Assembly: GCA_030618945.1 (NCBI GenBank)
Contig: JAUXCI010000116.1
Location: 1-7,863 of the forward strand
Origin: Flavobacteriaceae bacterium
Lineage (GTDB): Bacteria; Bacteroidota; Bacteroidia; Flavobacteriales; Flavobacteriaceae
DNA length: 7,863 bases
Reading direction: 5' to 3'
Shown in pieces: positions 1 through 7,826 of the stretch. Numbering within the stretch: position 1 is the stretch's first letter; the number at the start of each line of letters is the position of its first letter. Below the pieces are notes generated by a model. The model was given only the letters and a program-made list of their open reading frames with translations, ran no database searches and was not told where the DNA came from. Made by a program: the position numbers and the translations under genes.

Positions 1-888
1 TTTACTATTATTTATAGCATCAGCAAAGGATTCTAATTCATCTAATATTGCGTTATTCTGTACAATTTCAGGGTTTTCAAAATAAATCTGTTTTTTATTT
101 CCTTCTGCATTTTGAAGAATCATAGCGAAATCATCGGGTTGCTCCGGGGCGTCTTTCATTTTTACCACTTCACATTTTTTTTCAAGGAAATCAACTGATA
201 TATACGCATCCTTTTGGAAGAACCTTGATTTTCTCATATTCTTCATTGAAATTCTACTTGCCGTAAGATTAGCAACACATCCGTTTTCAAATTCTATTCT
301 TGCGTTGGCAATGTCAGGAGTATCACTGATTACAGAAACCCCACTTGCGTGAATTTCTTTTACCTCAGAATTAACTACGCTCAAAATAATATCAATGTCA
401 TGAATCATCAAGTCCAATACAACCGGTACATCAGTGCCTCTTGGATTGAATTCGGCCAATCGATGCGTTTCAATGAACATTGGATTTACAATCATATCTT
501 TTACTGCTGTAAAAGCCGGATTAAACCTTTCCACGTGCCCAACCTGGCCACGAACACTCATTTTTTGGACAAGATCTCTTAATTGCTCAGCCTCTTCCAG
601 GGTTTTGGTAATGGGTTTTTCTATAAAGATGTGTTTACCTTTGATAATTGCCATTTTCGCGCATTCAAAATGGTTGAGGGTTGGGGTCACTATATCAATA
701 ACATCTACAGAGTCAATTAAGGCTTCAATTGTATCGAAATAAGTATATCCAAATTCTTTTGACACTTCTTGTGCATCGGGTTGAATAGGGTCGTAAAAAC
801 CGACCAAATCATAATCTGAAGATTGTTGTAAAAGTTTTAAATGAATTTTTCCAAGATGACCAGCACCCAATACCCCTACTTTTAACAT
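1..888 (-). CDS. Gfo/Idh/MocA-family NAD(P)-dependent oxidoreductase, 3'-truncated by the window edge
   Basis: This reading frame is open from an ATG at 886-888 to the window edge, giving 296 codons without a stop, so the C-terminus is missing. The family usually has about 310-350 residues, so only a few dozen are lost. Seen in the sequence: a Rossmann NAD(P)-binding glycine motif GAGHLG at residues 8-13, the family EKP motif at 90-92 whose lysine is normally catalytic, a GHVERFNPA segment at 117-125, and D159-x3-H163-D164, matching the family's usual catalytic Asp/His region. These support a cytoplasmic sugar or sugar-nucleotide dehydrogenase. The GHVERFNP segment resembles UDP-GlcNAc 3-dehydrogenases of the GnnA/WlbA type, which is inference and not proof of substrate. 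I read all codons and found no frameshift. It lies 56 bases downstream of the propeller gene and has its own -7-like element, so it may be transcribed separately. Family call is firm; substrate is open. Confidence 0.9.
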   Translation of the reverse strand, partial: MLKVGVLGAGHLGKIHLKLLQQSSDYDLVGFYDPIQPDAQEVSKEFGYTYFDTIEALIDSVDVIDIVTPTLNHFECAKMAIIKGKHIFIEKPITKTLEEAEQLRDLVQKMSVRGQVGHVERFNPAFTAVKDMIVNPMFIETHRLAEFNPRGTDVPVVLDLMIHDIDIILSVVNSEVKEIHASGVSVISDTPDIANARIEFENGCVANLTASRISMKNMRKSRFFQKDAYISVDFLEKKCEVVKMKDAPEQPDDFAMILQNAEGNKKQIYFENPEIVQNNAILDELESFADAINNSK

Positions 889-903
889 GTATGTTATTTT
901 TGT

Positions 904-911
904 CAAAAATA
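904..911 (-). promoter_or_regulatory. Candidate Bacteroidota -7 element upstream of the oxidoreductase gene
   Basis: On the minus strand this reads TATTTTTG, fitting the Bacteroidota -7 consensus TAnnTTTG, and it ends 15 bases before the ATG at 888. It sits inside an inverted repeat (895-911, 8-base arms around one base). I see no good TTG/TTTG -33 element at the usual distance, and the region is very AT-rich, so a chance match is possible. Confidence 0.35.
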
Positions 912-944
912 CGAAAACCGACCGTAATTAAAAAAAATAAGGTG

Positions 945-1826
945 CTATTCACTAACAACTACAGCAATTTTTTTGCCATTGGGACTAATCACAATACGGC
1001 TAATCCCGTCAAGGGGTAAATCACATTCAATGTTAACCGGAGTCCAATCTTTATCCTTATCGGGATCAAATTTATATATACTGTTTCCTTTCCCCATAAG
1101 CATACTGCCCTTTTTAGTCCATGCCAGGTCCTGCGAGCCCTCCAAGGCATCAGTAATGTATTTGGAATCGCTGGTCATTGGATTTATACTGTAAATTTCA
1201 GGCACTTCATGTTCCAAACTGATGAAACTGACAAGATTTTCACCAAGAGAAGCAGCTGATGGAATTTTTTGAATTGACCTGCCTATATTATTTTGGATGG
1301 GATATCTAATTTTGTATTTAAGATTACTCACTTGTAAGGATTCAATTTCTCCTATCACATAACTGATGATTATTTTTTCATTAAACCACAGGTAATAGCC
1401 AACAGTAATATCAGGAATGATTATTTCAGGCATTTTATTTTTATAAGCATATTTATACAGTAGCTGAGTTCCATTTTCATTTAACCTTACACAGGTAAAA
1501 AGTTTCTTTTTACCCGGATAATATGTGGGAGAAAATTCGTTGGCTTCAGTGTTTGTAATCCAAACCCTATAATTTTCGTCTAGAAAATATTTTGAAATGT
1601 CAGCTTGCCCATTCCTAAATGAAGAAAATAGCACCCCCATTCCGTCTTCGGTAAAACTGGGCTGATTGTCGTATCCCTGACTTTTCGAAATATTAATAGG
1701 ATTACTGAGGGAAATTAAAGAATCTTGTTCATCAAGATCAAATAAGTAGATATCACTTGCTTCTTGCCCTATCAATAAGGCACAAAACAAGGACATCAAA
1801 ATTGAAGGGATTATTTTGATATACAT
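945..1826 (-). CDS. Secreted TolB/PD40-like beta-propeller protein of unknown function
   Basis: The product is 293 residues. Residues 1-20 form a Sec-type signal peptide: a lysine near the N-terminus, a hydrophobic stretch from about residue 5 to 19, then a likely cleavage site near Gly20-Gln21. The cysteine at 15 is not in a proper lipobox, so I favour a soluble periplasmic or exported protein over a lipoprotein. PD40/WD40-like blade motifs are visible at about 53-69 (DNQPSFTEDG), 97-114 (EFSPTYYPGKKK) and 277-290 (ISPNGKK), the pattern of TolB-type propellers. At this length it could form one propeller of five or six blades with no additional catalytic domain. No enzyme motif is seen. It starts downstream of the fadE terminator, so it is not part of the beta-oxidation operon. 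TolB itself is larger and has an N-terminal domain absent here, so I do not call it tolB. Fold class is fairly sure; role is unknown. Confidence 0.8.
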   Translation of the reverse strand: MYIKIIPSILMSLFCALLIGQEASDIYLFDLDEQDSLISLSNPINISKSQGYDNQPSFTEDGMGVLFSSFRNGQADISKYFLDENYRVWITNTEANEFSPTYYPGKKKLFTCVRLNENGTQLLYKYAYKNKMPEIIIPDITVGYYLWFNEKIIISYVIGEIESLQVSNLKYKIRYPIQNNIGRSIQKIPSAASLGENLVSFISLEHEVPEIYSINPMTSDSKYITDALEGSQDLAWTKKGSMLMGKGNSIYKFDPDKDKDWTPVNIECDLPLDGISRIVISPNGKKIAVVVSE

Positions 1827-1854
1827 GGATAAAATATTAAGCTAATTTGCAAAT

Positions 1855-1862
1855 CAAATATA
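1855..1862 (-). promoter_or_regulatory. Candidate Bacteroidota -7 element upstream of the beta-propeller gene
   Basis: On the minus strand this reads TATATTTG, an exact fit to TAnnTTTG, 28 bases before the ATG at 1826 and just after the fadE terminator. Transcription would start a few bases downstream and leave a leader of roughly 20 bases. A perfect 10-base palindrome, ATTTGCAAAT (1845-1854), abuts it. No clear -33 TTG/TTTG is present at the usual spacing. Its position between a terminator and the next start codon supports it. Confidence 0.5.
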
Positions 1863-1878
1863 GGGGTATTATAAATCT

Positions 1879-1924
1879 AAAAAAAACTTTTCACCCGAAG
1901 AAGGACATCCGCCGGATGAAAAGT
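1879..1924 (-). terminator. Rho-independent terminator of the marR-fadN-fadA-fadE operon
   Basis: Read on the minus strand, ACTTTTCATCCG (1924 down to 1913) pairs with CGGGTGAAAAGT (1897 down to 1886). The stem is 12 base pairs with one G-U pair and a 15-base loop, followed at once by an uninterrupted run of T (1885-1879). It starts 11 bases past the fadE stop codon. The plus strand has no matching T-run after the hairpin, so it acts in one direction. A second, shorter hairpin (CATCC / GGATG arms, 1906-1918) overlaps the stem and would compete with it. Confidence 0.88.
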
Positions 1925-1935
1925 AATTGAAAATA

Positions 1936-3729
1936 TTAAAAGCAATATTTATTTTGATCAATGAGAATTGCTGCGATTTCTTTTCTTAGAACTATAGCAT
2001 TGGGCATATTGGTGTATTTGGTAAAACGTTTAAGGCCCATTAGCATCATGCGTTGTTCATCACCCTCAGCAAAATAAACGATTGCTTCCTTTCCTTTTTC
2101 ACTGATTGTATTCACAGCATTTGAAAGATTCAATTTGGCCATTGCTATCTGTCCTTCAGCTTCTTTCTCAGAAGTCATGTCAACAACTTTTTCTGCCTTT
2201 AACAGAGCGCTTTCTGCCATATAAATCTCAATGAGTACTTCTGCCGAGGCAAGAATTAATTGCTGGTGGTCTTCCAATTCCATACCAAAGGTTTGTACGG
2301 CCTTACCGGCGATCATTAGAAATACCTTTTTTAGCTTTGCGATCATTTCTTTTTCTTCTGAAAAAAGAACAGTATAGTCAGGAATCTCAAAGGAGGGTAT
2401 ATCCATCAAACTTTTTCCTACCTCGGTAGCGGGGGTTATCAGGTCAATATCACCTTTAAATGCTTTTTTAAGCAGCATACCTACAGTAAGCAGCCTATTG
2501 ATCTCGTTAGTTCCTTCATAGATCCTGGTAATTCTGGCGTCTCTCCAGGCAGCTTCCATAGGCGTGTCTTTTGAAAATCCCATTCCACCGAAGATCTGAA
2601 TTCCTTCATCCGTTACATATTGAGAAGTTTCTGATCCGTATACTTTTAAGATCGCGGCTTCAATCGCATATTCACTAAAGGCCAGCAGTTCGGCTTCTTG
2701 ATGCGGTTTGCCTTTGGCAAGCATGTCATCGATATAGTTTTGAATGTCTTTAGCGGCTCTATATGATCCCGCATCAATGGTAAAGGTTCTTGTTGCCATT
2801 TCAGCCAATTTGGCCTGAATGGCACCAAACTTAGCGATAGGTGATTTAAATTGAACGCGTTGATTTGCATATTTTATAGATTCTGTAAGCACCCTTCTGC
2901 TGGCATCTAAACAAGCTGCTGCAAGCTTGATCCTGCCAACATTCAAGGAGTTCAAAGCAATTTTAAAACCTTGATCCCTTTCTGATAACATGTTCTCGAC
3001 CGGAATAACAGTATCATTAAAAAACACCTGCCGCGTAGAGGAGGAAGTAATTCCTAATTTTCTTTCTTCCTCTCCGAAACTTACCCCATTTGGATTATTC
3101 TTATCGTAATCTAATAAGAAGCAAGTGATATTTTTGTCGTCTTCAATTCTGGCAAAAACTATGAATATCTCTGCAAAGCCGGCATTGGAGATCCACATTT
3201 TCTGACCATTAATTTTATAGTGCTTTGCATCATCTGATAAAGTGGCTGTTGTTTTTCCAGAATTCGCGTCACTTCCTGCACCAGGCTCTGTTAAGCAATA
3301 TGCGCCAAACTTTTCGCCGGCTGTTAAGACGGGCAAATATTTTTGTTTTTGTTCTTCAGTTCCATAAAGAAAGATAGGCATGGTACCAATTCCTGTATGT
3401 GCTCCATAGGCGGTTCCAAGCGACCCGGAAGCAGCAGATATACAGTCGGTTACAAGCATAGTTGATACGAACCCCATCCCAATACCACCATATTTTTCAG
3501 GAATTGAAACTCCTAAAAATCCCATATCACCAGCCTTACGCATCAGCTCTTCGGTAAGTGCATAATCTTTTTCTTCAAACCTTTCCTTTATGGGCCAAAC
3601 TTCACGATCAATGAATTCAACCACGGCATCCTTCATCATTTTCTGCTCTTCTGAAAATTGTTCCGTGATAAAAACATCTTCTTTTTGCACTTGTTTAATT
3701 AGAAACTCGCCACCTTTTATAACTTTCAT
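1936..3729 (-). CDS. fadE: Acyl-CoA dehydrogenase with C-terminal extension (FadE/VLCAD type)
   Basis: This is an FAD-dependent acyl-CoA dehydrogenase of 597 residues that carries out the first step of beta-oxidation, acyl-CoA to trans-2-enoyl-CoA, passing electrons to an electron-transfer flavoprotein. Seen: the N-terminal helical domain (about 25-140), the first family signature with TEPGAGSD at 147-154, the mid beta-domain (about 145-255), and the C-terminal helical domain with the second signature, GGMGFSKDTPMEAAWRDARI, at 381-400. YEGTNEINR at 404-412 places the catalytic base at Glu405, the same position as in medium-chain enzymes. About 170 further residues follow, as in VLCAD/ACAD9 and Bacillus subtilis FadE (about 594 residues), which suggests long-chain substrates. 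It is the last gene of the operon, 33 bases after fadA, and its ATG follows an A-rich leader rather than a clear Shine-Dalgarno site. No electron-transfer flavoprotein genes are in the window. Enzyme class is firm; chain-length preference is inferred. Confidence 0.96.
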   Translation of the reverse strand: MKVIKGGEFLIKQVQKEDVFITEQFSEEQKMMKDAVVEFIDREVWPIKERFEEKDYALTEELMRKAGDMGFLGVSIPEKYGGIGMGFVSTMLVTDCISAASGSLGTAYGAHTGIGTMPIFLYGTEEQKQKYLPVLTAGEKFGAYCLTEPGAGSDANSGKTTATLSDDAKHYKINGQKMWISNAGFAEIFIVFARIEDDKNITCFLLDYDKNNPNGVSFGEEERKLGITSSSTRQVFFNDTVIPVENMLSERDQGFKIALNSLNVGRIKLAAACLDASRRVLTESIKYANQRVQFKSPIAKFGAIQAKLAEMATRTFTIDAGSYRAAKDIQNYIDDMLAKGKPHQEAELLAFSEYAIEAAILKVYGSETSQYVTDEGIQIFGGMGFSKDTPMEAAWRDARITRIYEGTNEINRLLTVGMLLKKAFKGDIDLITPATEVGKSLMDIPSFEIPDYTVLFSEEKEMIAKLKKVFLMIAGKAVQTFGMELEDHQQLILASAEVLIEIYMAESALLKAEKVVDMTSEKEAEGQIAMAKLNLSNAVNTISEKGKEAIVYFAEGDEQRMMLMGLKRFTKYTNMPNAIVLRKEIAAILIDQNKYCF

Positions 3730-3762
3730 GATATTTTTTTTAATAAATTAATTCTGAGTTTT

Positions 3763-4947
3763 TTATTTAAGAAATTCATAAACTCCTGCCGCACCTTGTC
3801 CGGTCCCTACACACATTGTTACTACACCGTATTTATTCTTTCGCCTTCTCATTTCGTTAAACAATTGAACCGATAATTTTGCACCGGTACAACCCAATGG
3901 ATGACCTAATGAAATAGCCCCACCATTAACATTAACAAGGTCTTTATTCAAATTTAATTCGCGAATTACCGCAAGAGATTGTGAAGCAAAAGCTTCATTC
4001 AATTCAAAAAGATCAATATCATTAATAGTTAAACCTGCTTGTTTCAAAGCTTTGGGAACTGCCGTTACCGGACCAATACCCATGATTCTTGGCTCGACTC
4101 CAACAGCGCTGTACGACACCATTCTTGCTATAGGTTCTAAATTGAGCTCTTTAACCATAGCCTCACTCATCACCAATACAAAAGCTGCTCCGTCGCTCAT
4201 CTGAGAAGAGTTTCCTGCAGTCACACTCCCTTTGTTGGCAAATACCGGTCTCAGTTTAGAAAGGGCTTCTACAGAAGTACCACGCCTTGGACCTTCATCT
4301 GTATCTACTGTATACGACCTAACATCTCTTTTTCCCTTTTTATCTAAATATACCTGTTCTATCACAATAGGAGCGATGTCATCGTCAAATATGTTGTTAT
4401 CAATGGCGTGTAGCGATTTTTGGTGAGATAAAAAGGAGAATTCATCCTGATCTTCACGACTGATTTTGTATTGATTAGCCACAGCTTCCGCAGTTAATCC
4501 CATGCCCCAGTAATAATCTTCATGGCCTTCTTTAGCCGATTTATAATTAGGAACCGGCCTGTAACCGCCCATTGGGATATAACTCATACTTTCCACACCA
4601 CCGGCAATGATACATTCTGCCATACCTGCCTGGATCTTGGCTGTAGCAATACTAATGGTTTCCAGACCGGATGCACAGTATCTGTTTACTGTTACCCCGG
4701 CTACATCGGTTGATTTAATTCCCATTAAAGAAACGAGTCTAGCCATATTTAAGCCTTGTTCGGCCTCAGGCATGGCATTACCAACAATAACGTCGTCAAT
4801 TCTTTGAACGTCAAGTTCCGGTACTTTTTTGAGCAAGTATTCAATGGTTTCAGCTGCGAGTTCGTCAGGTCTTTTAAACCTGAATGTCCCTCTAGGAGCT
4901 TTTCCCACGGCTGTTCTGTATCCTTTAACTATATATGCTGTTTTCAT
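3763..4947 (-). CDS. fadA: 3-ketoacyl-CoA thiolase (acetyl-CoA C-acyltransferase)
   Basis: This type II thiolase of 394 residues, the normal family length, cleaves 3-ketoacyl-CoA with free CoA to give acetyl-CoA and a shortened acyl-CoA, the last step of each beta-oxidation round. The acyl-accepting nucleophile is Cys91 in NRYCASGLET. NEAF is at 317-320, the catalytic His349 is in GHPLGCTGA, and the second catalytic cysteine is Cys379 in MCVGTGQGAA, so the full catalytic set is present. The ATG lies 3 bases after the fadN stop codon, a spacing that implies co-transcription and probably translational coupling. Being paired with the FadN-type protein points to degradation rather than to biosynthetic acetoacetyl-CoA thiolase, though broad specificity cannot be excluded. 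No unusual features are seen. Confidence 0.96.
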   Translation of the reverse strand: MKTAYIVKGYRTAVGKAPRGTFRFKRPDELAAETIEYLLKKVPELDVQRIDDVIVGNAMPEAEQGLNMARLVSLMGIKSTDVAGVTVNRYCASGLETISIATAKIQAGMAECIIAGGVESMSYIPMGGYRPVPNYKSAKEGHEDYYWGMGLTAEAVANQYKISREDQDEFSFLSHQKSLHAIDNNIFDDDIAPIVIEQVYLDKKGKRDVRSYTVDTDEGPRRGTSVEALSKLRPVFANKGSVTAGNSSQMSDGAAFVLVMSEAMVKELNLEPIARMVSYSAVGVEPRIMGIGPVTAVPKALKQAGLTINDIDLFELNEAFASQSLAVIRELNLNKDLVNVNGGAISLGHPLGCTGAKLSVQLFNEMRRRKNKYGVVTMCVGTGQGAAGVYEFLK

Positions 4948-4950
4948 CTC

Positions 4951-7356
4951 TTAATTTCTTAATGGTTTTCCTGTTTTTAAAGTGTGCTCTATTCTTTCCA
5001 AGGTTTTTCGCTCTGACAACAAGGAAAGAATGGCTTCTCTTTCCAGATCTAAAAGATATTGTTCAGTCACATAAGTTGGTTCTGATAAATCACCGCCTGC
5101 CATAATGTAGCCCAGCTTATTCGCAATTTTTTTATCGTGTTCAGAAGCGTATCTACCTTTTTGAAGGCTATCTGTGCCAACCATAAACATACCTAAAGCC
5201 TGTTGTCCTAATACTTTTACCTTTTGTGGACTTGGCTGCGTATATCCATCTTCCAACATTTGTATTGCATATCTTTTTGCGGTTGCGATTTGCCGTTCCG
5301 CATTAACCACAACAATGTCTTTTTCTTTTTGGAAATAGCCCAAACCAAAGGCTTCTTCGGCCGAAGTAGCTACCTTAGCCATGGCAATATTAATAAAGGC
5401 ATCTCTTAAGCGATTCAATTTAACGTCATCCGCAATCCATTGATCAGCTACTCTTTTGGTCATTTCCTTGGTCCCAGCTCCAGCAGGTATTATACCAACA
5501 CCAAATTCAACAAGGCCGGTGTAGGTTTCGGCTGCTGCAATCACTTTATCTGCATGGAGACCCATTTCACAAGCACCCCCAAAAGTCATACCTCGTGGGG
5601 TAATCAAAGTTGGAACTGAGCTGTATCGCAATCTCATGACCGTATTTTGAAATAGCCTAGTTGCCATTTCCAGTTCTTCGTATTCTTGCTCTATGGCCAG
5701 CATAAACGCCATTGCTAAATTCGCTCCCACAGAAAAATTGGCAGCTTGATTTCCAATTATTACGGCTTCGTATTCTTGTTCTGCCAAATCAATTCCTTTA
5801 TTGATAGCCTGTAATACTCCGCTACCTATGGTGTTCATTTTTGACTGAAATTCAACGTTTAAAACACCATCACCTAAATGTTGAATTGAAGCTTCGTTAT
5901 TATGCCATATTGTTTTTGAGTCCCTGATATTATCCAAAATAATAAAGGCATCCTGCCCAGGAATCTTAAGCTGTTCCGCTTTCACTAAATCAAAATAATA
6001 CTTTGCGCCTTTTTCAATAGTGTAAAAAGAAAGATTGCCTTTTTCTATCATTTGGTTTACCCAGGCACTAGGTTTATAACCTTCTTGTTGCATCATCTCA
6101 ATACCCTCTTGCACGCCAATGGCATCCCAGATTTGAAAAGGACCATGTTCCCAGCCATACCCTGCCTTGATGGCATCGTCTATCCGGTATAGTTCATCCG
6201 AAATTTCAGGAATTCTGTTGGAAGCATAGGCAAACATAGCCGATAAGCTTTTTCTATAAAATGCTCCTGCTTTATCTTTGCCTTGGACTAGTATTTTAAA
6301 TCGGTTAATTACCTTTTCCACTGATTTAGTGGCGCCCAATGTACTGAAACTTACTTTGTTCGCTGACCGGTATTCAAGCGTGTCTAAGTCCAAAACTAGA
6401 ATTTCACTCTTTCCATTGCTATCTTTTGTCTTCTTATAAAACCCTTGTTTTGTTTTGCTGCCCAGCCATTTATTTTCCATCATTTTATTGACGAAATCAG
6501 GAATCTTAAAGGTATCATGCATTTCATCATCCAGGGCGTTTTCAGACACTCCATTTGCGGTATGTACCAAAGTGTCTAAGCCAACCACATCAATGGTTCT
6601 AAAGGTTGCTGACTTAGGCCGTCCGATAAGCGGTCCGGTAAGTTTATCAACTTCCTCAACGCTCAAACCTATTTCTTTTATAATATGAAAAAGACTCATT
6701 ATTCCAAAAATACCTATCCTGTTACCGATAAATGCAGGGGTATCTTTTGCAAGAACCGCAGTTTTCCCTAAAAATTTCTCACCATAAGTCATTAAAAAGT
6801 CCGTTACTGCCTGAGAACAGGCAGGTCCCGGAACTACTTCAAACAATTTCAAATACCTCGGAGGGTTGAAGAAATGCGTTACGGCGAAATGCTTTTGAAA
6901 ATCTTCACTTCTGCCTTCATTCATATATTTTATAGGAATACCTGAAGTATTTGAAGTGATCAAAGTACCTTTTTTTCGGTATTTTTCTATGTTTTCAAAT
7001 ACTTGTTTCTTAATGTCTAATCTTTCAATTACTACTTCAATAACCCAATCAGCATCTTTAATCTTATGCAGATCGTCTTCCAGGTTTCCTATCATTATTC
7101 TAGAAGCAAAAGATTTGCTATAAATAGGGGAAGGATTGGACTTCAGCGCATTTTGCAAACTTTCATTGACCAGTCTGTTTCGTACTTGTTTGTTAGATAA
7201 GGTCAAGTTATTGGCTTGTTCCTTCAATGTCAATTCTCTTGGAACAATATCTAGCAGGAGCACTTCAACCCCAATATTAGCAAAATGGCAAGCTATGCCG
7301 GAACCCATGATTCCCGAACCTATCACCGCAACTTTTTGGATGTGTCTTTTTTTCAT
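4951..7356 (-). CDS. fadN: Bifunctional 3-hydroxyacyl-CoA dehydrogenase / enoyl-CoA hydratase (FadN type)
   Basis: This 801-residue protein would catalyse the two middle steps of beta-oxidation: hydration of trans-2-enoyl-CoA and NAD-dependent oxidation of the 3-hydroxyacyl-CoA. The dehydrogenase comes first: GSGIMGSGIA at 13-22 binds NAD, Asp36 likely holds the ribose, SNTS is at 135-138, and the His161-Glu173 pair and Asn211 match the catalytic residues of classical hydroxyacyl-CoA dehydrogenase in order and spacing. A second dehydrogenase-like helical repeat follows, with HGPFQIWDAIG at 404-414. The crotonase domain is C-terminal (about 490-690), with an oxyanion-hole segment near 537-549 and both expected catalytic glutamates, Glu597 (GGACE) and Glu617 (VEFGVGI). 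This order is the reverse of E. coli FadB/FadJ, where the hydratase leads, and matches Bacillus subtilis FadN (about 789 residues). It starts 26 bases after marR and has no visible promoter of its own. Confidence 0.95.
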   Translation of the reverse strand: MKKRHIQKVAVIGSGIMGSGIACHFANIGVEVLLLDIVPRELTLKEQANNLTLSNKQVRNRLVNESLQNALKSNPSPIYSKSFASRIMIGNLEDDLHKIKDADWVIEVVIERLDIKKQVFENIEKYRKKGTLITSNTSGIPIKYMNEGRSEDFQKHFAVTHFFNPPRYLKLFEVVPGPACSQAVTDFLMTYGEKFLGKTAVLAKDTPAFIGNRIGIFGIMSLFHIIKEIGLSVEEVDKLTGPLIGRPKSATFRTIDVVGLDTLVHTANGVSENALDDEMHDTFKIPDFVNKMMENKWLGSKTKQGFYKKTKDSNGKSEILVLDLDTLEYRSANKVSFSTLGATKSVEKVINRFKILVQGKDKAGAFYRKSLSAMFAYASNRIPEISDELYRIDDAIKAGYGWEHGPFQIWDAIGVQEGIEMMQQEGYKPSAWVNQMIEKGNLSFYTIEKGAKYYFDLVKAEQLKIPGQDAFIILDNIRDSKTIWHNNEASIQHLGDGVLNVEFQSKMNTIGSGVLQAINKGIDLAEQEYEAVIIGNQAANFSVGANLAMAFMLAIEQEYEELEMATRLFQNTVMRLRYSSVPTLITPRGMTFGGACEMGLHADKVIAAAETYTGLVEFGVGIIPAGAGTKEMTKRVADQWIADDVKLNRLRDAFINIAMAKVATSAEEAFGLGYFQKEKDIVVVNAERQIATAKRYAIQMLEDGYTQPSPQKVKVLGQQALGMFMVGTDSLQKGRYASEHDKKIANKLGYIMAGGDLSEPTYVTEQYLLDLEREAILSLLSERKTLERIEHTLKTGKPLRN

Positions 7357-7382
7357 TTGAATTCTATTTAAGGTGTATGAAG

Positions 7383-7823
7383 CTAATCTTTAAAAATGGA
7401 TTTTTGATTGATAAGTTTATTGATCAATTCTGTTACTTCAAAGAAATGATCAATTTTTTGTTTTGTAATATTTTCTCTAATTGTTTGATTAAATGTGTAT
7501 ACTGATGCTTTTGAGATCTCTCTTTTTTCTATGCCCAGGCCAGTCAGTTTGATTAAAACACTTCTGCCATCTTCAGGATTTTTCTCCCGGTAAATTAAAC
7601 CTCTTTCTTCCAGGCTATTCAAAGTTCGCGATAAACTTGTAGCTTCCATACCCATTGATGGTCCTAAGGCTGTAGAAGGTGTACCATCCTTTGTGTCAAT
7701 ATAGAGAAGAGCCATTGCCATTGCCATGGTGCTTTCGTGCTTAGCCGCTTGTTCGTTGTATGTTTTAGCGACTGCTTGCCAGGTAGCACGGAGCATATGA
7801 TCAATAGATTTTTCTTTATCCAT
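7383..7823 (-). CDS. MarR-family transcriptional regulator, likely of the fad operon
   Basis: This is a winged helix-turn-helix protein of 146 residues, usual for MarR, acting as a homodimer on palindromic DNA. The DNA-binding core is at about 48-95: the recognition helix around 59-72 (MEATSLSRTLNSLEERG) and the wing with the conserved DGRS at 85-88. N- and C-terminal helices would make the dimer interface. I chose the ATG at 7821-7823; an in-frame TTG at 7836-7838 would add five residues but overlaps a -7-like element, and no Shine-Dalgarno site favours it. It is the first gene of the operon. MarR regulators that bind CoA thioesters (BadR, CouR) are known, so an acyl-CoA ligand is a reasonable inference but not visible in the sequence. 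A near-palindrome upstream suggests autorepression together with the fad genes. Confidence 0.92.
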   Translation of the reverse strand: MDKEKSIDHMLRATWQAVAKTYNEQAAKHESTMAMAMALLYIDTKDGTPSTALGPSMGMEATSLSRTLNSLEERGLIYREKNPEDGRSVLIKLTGLGIEKREISKASVYTFNQTIRENITKQKIDHFFEVTELINKLINQKSIFKD

Positions 7824-7826
7824 GGT

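Noticed and set aside
349..742. Two overlapping plus-strand open frames of 77 and 102 codons
   Set aside because: They lie antisense within the oxidoreductase gene, which carries clear family motifs, and their translations show no recognisable domain.
889..944. Possible terminator after the propeller gene (run of eight T on the minus strand at 930-937)
   Set aside because: No stable GC-containing hairpin precedes the T-run, and the only inverted repeat nearby (895-911) lies after it and has a one-base loop.
945..1826. Calling the propeller protein tolB or a lipoprotein
   Set aside because: The N-terminal domain of TolB is absent, no pal or other tol genes are nearby, and the cysteine at residue 15 is not in a lipobox.
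2646..2870. A 74-codon minus-strand open frame inside fadE in another frame
   Set aside because: It overlaps the conserved fadE helical domain in an alternative frame and has no domain features.
4232..4962. Several plus-strand open frames opposite the thiolase gene
   Set aside because: All are antisense to the thiolase with its full catalytic set; they are cysteine- and serine-rich low-information translations typical of shadow frames.
5224..7360. Plus-strand open frames opposite fadN (5224-5409, 6455-6688, 7136-7360)
   Set aside because: Antisense shadows of a well-supported gene with no start signals or protein motifs.
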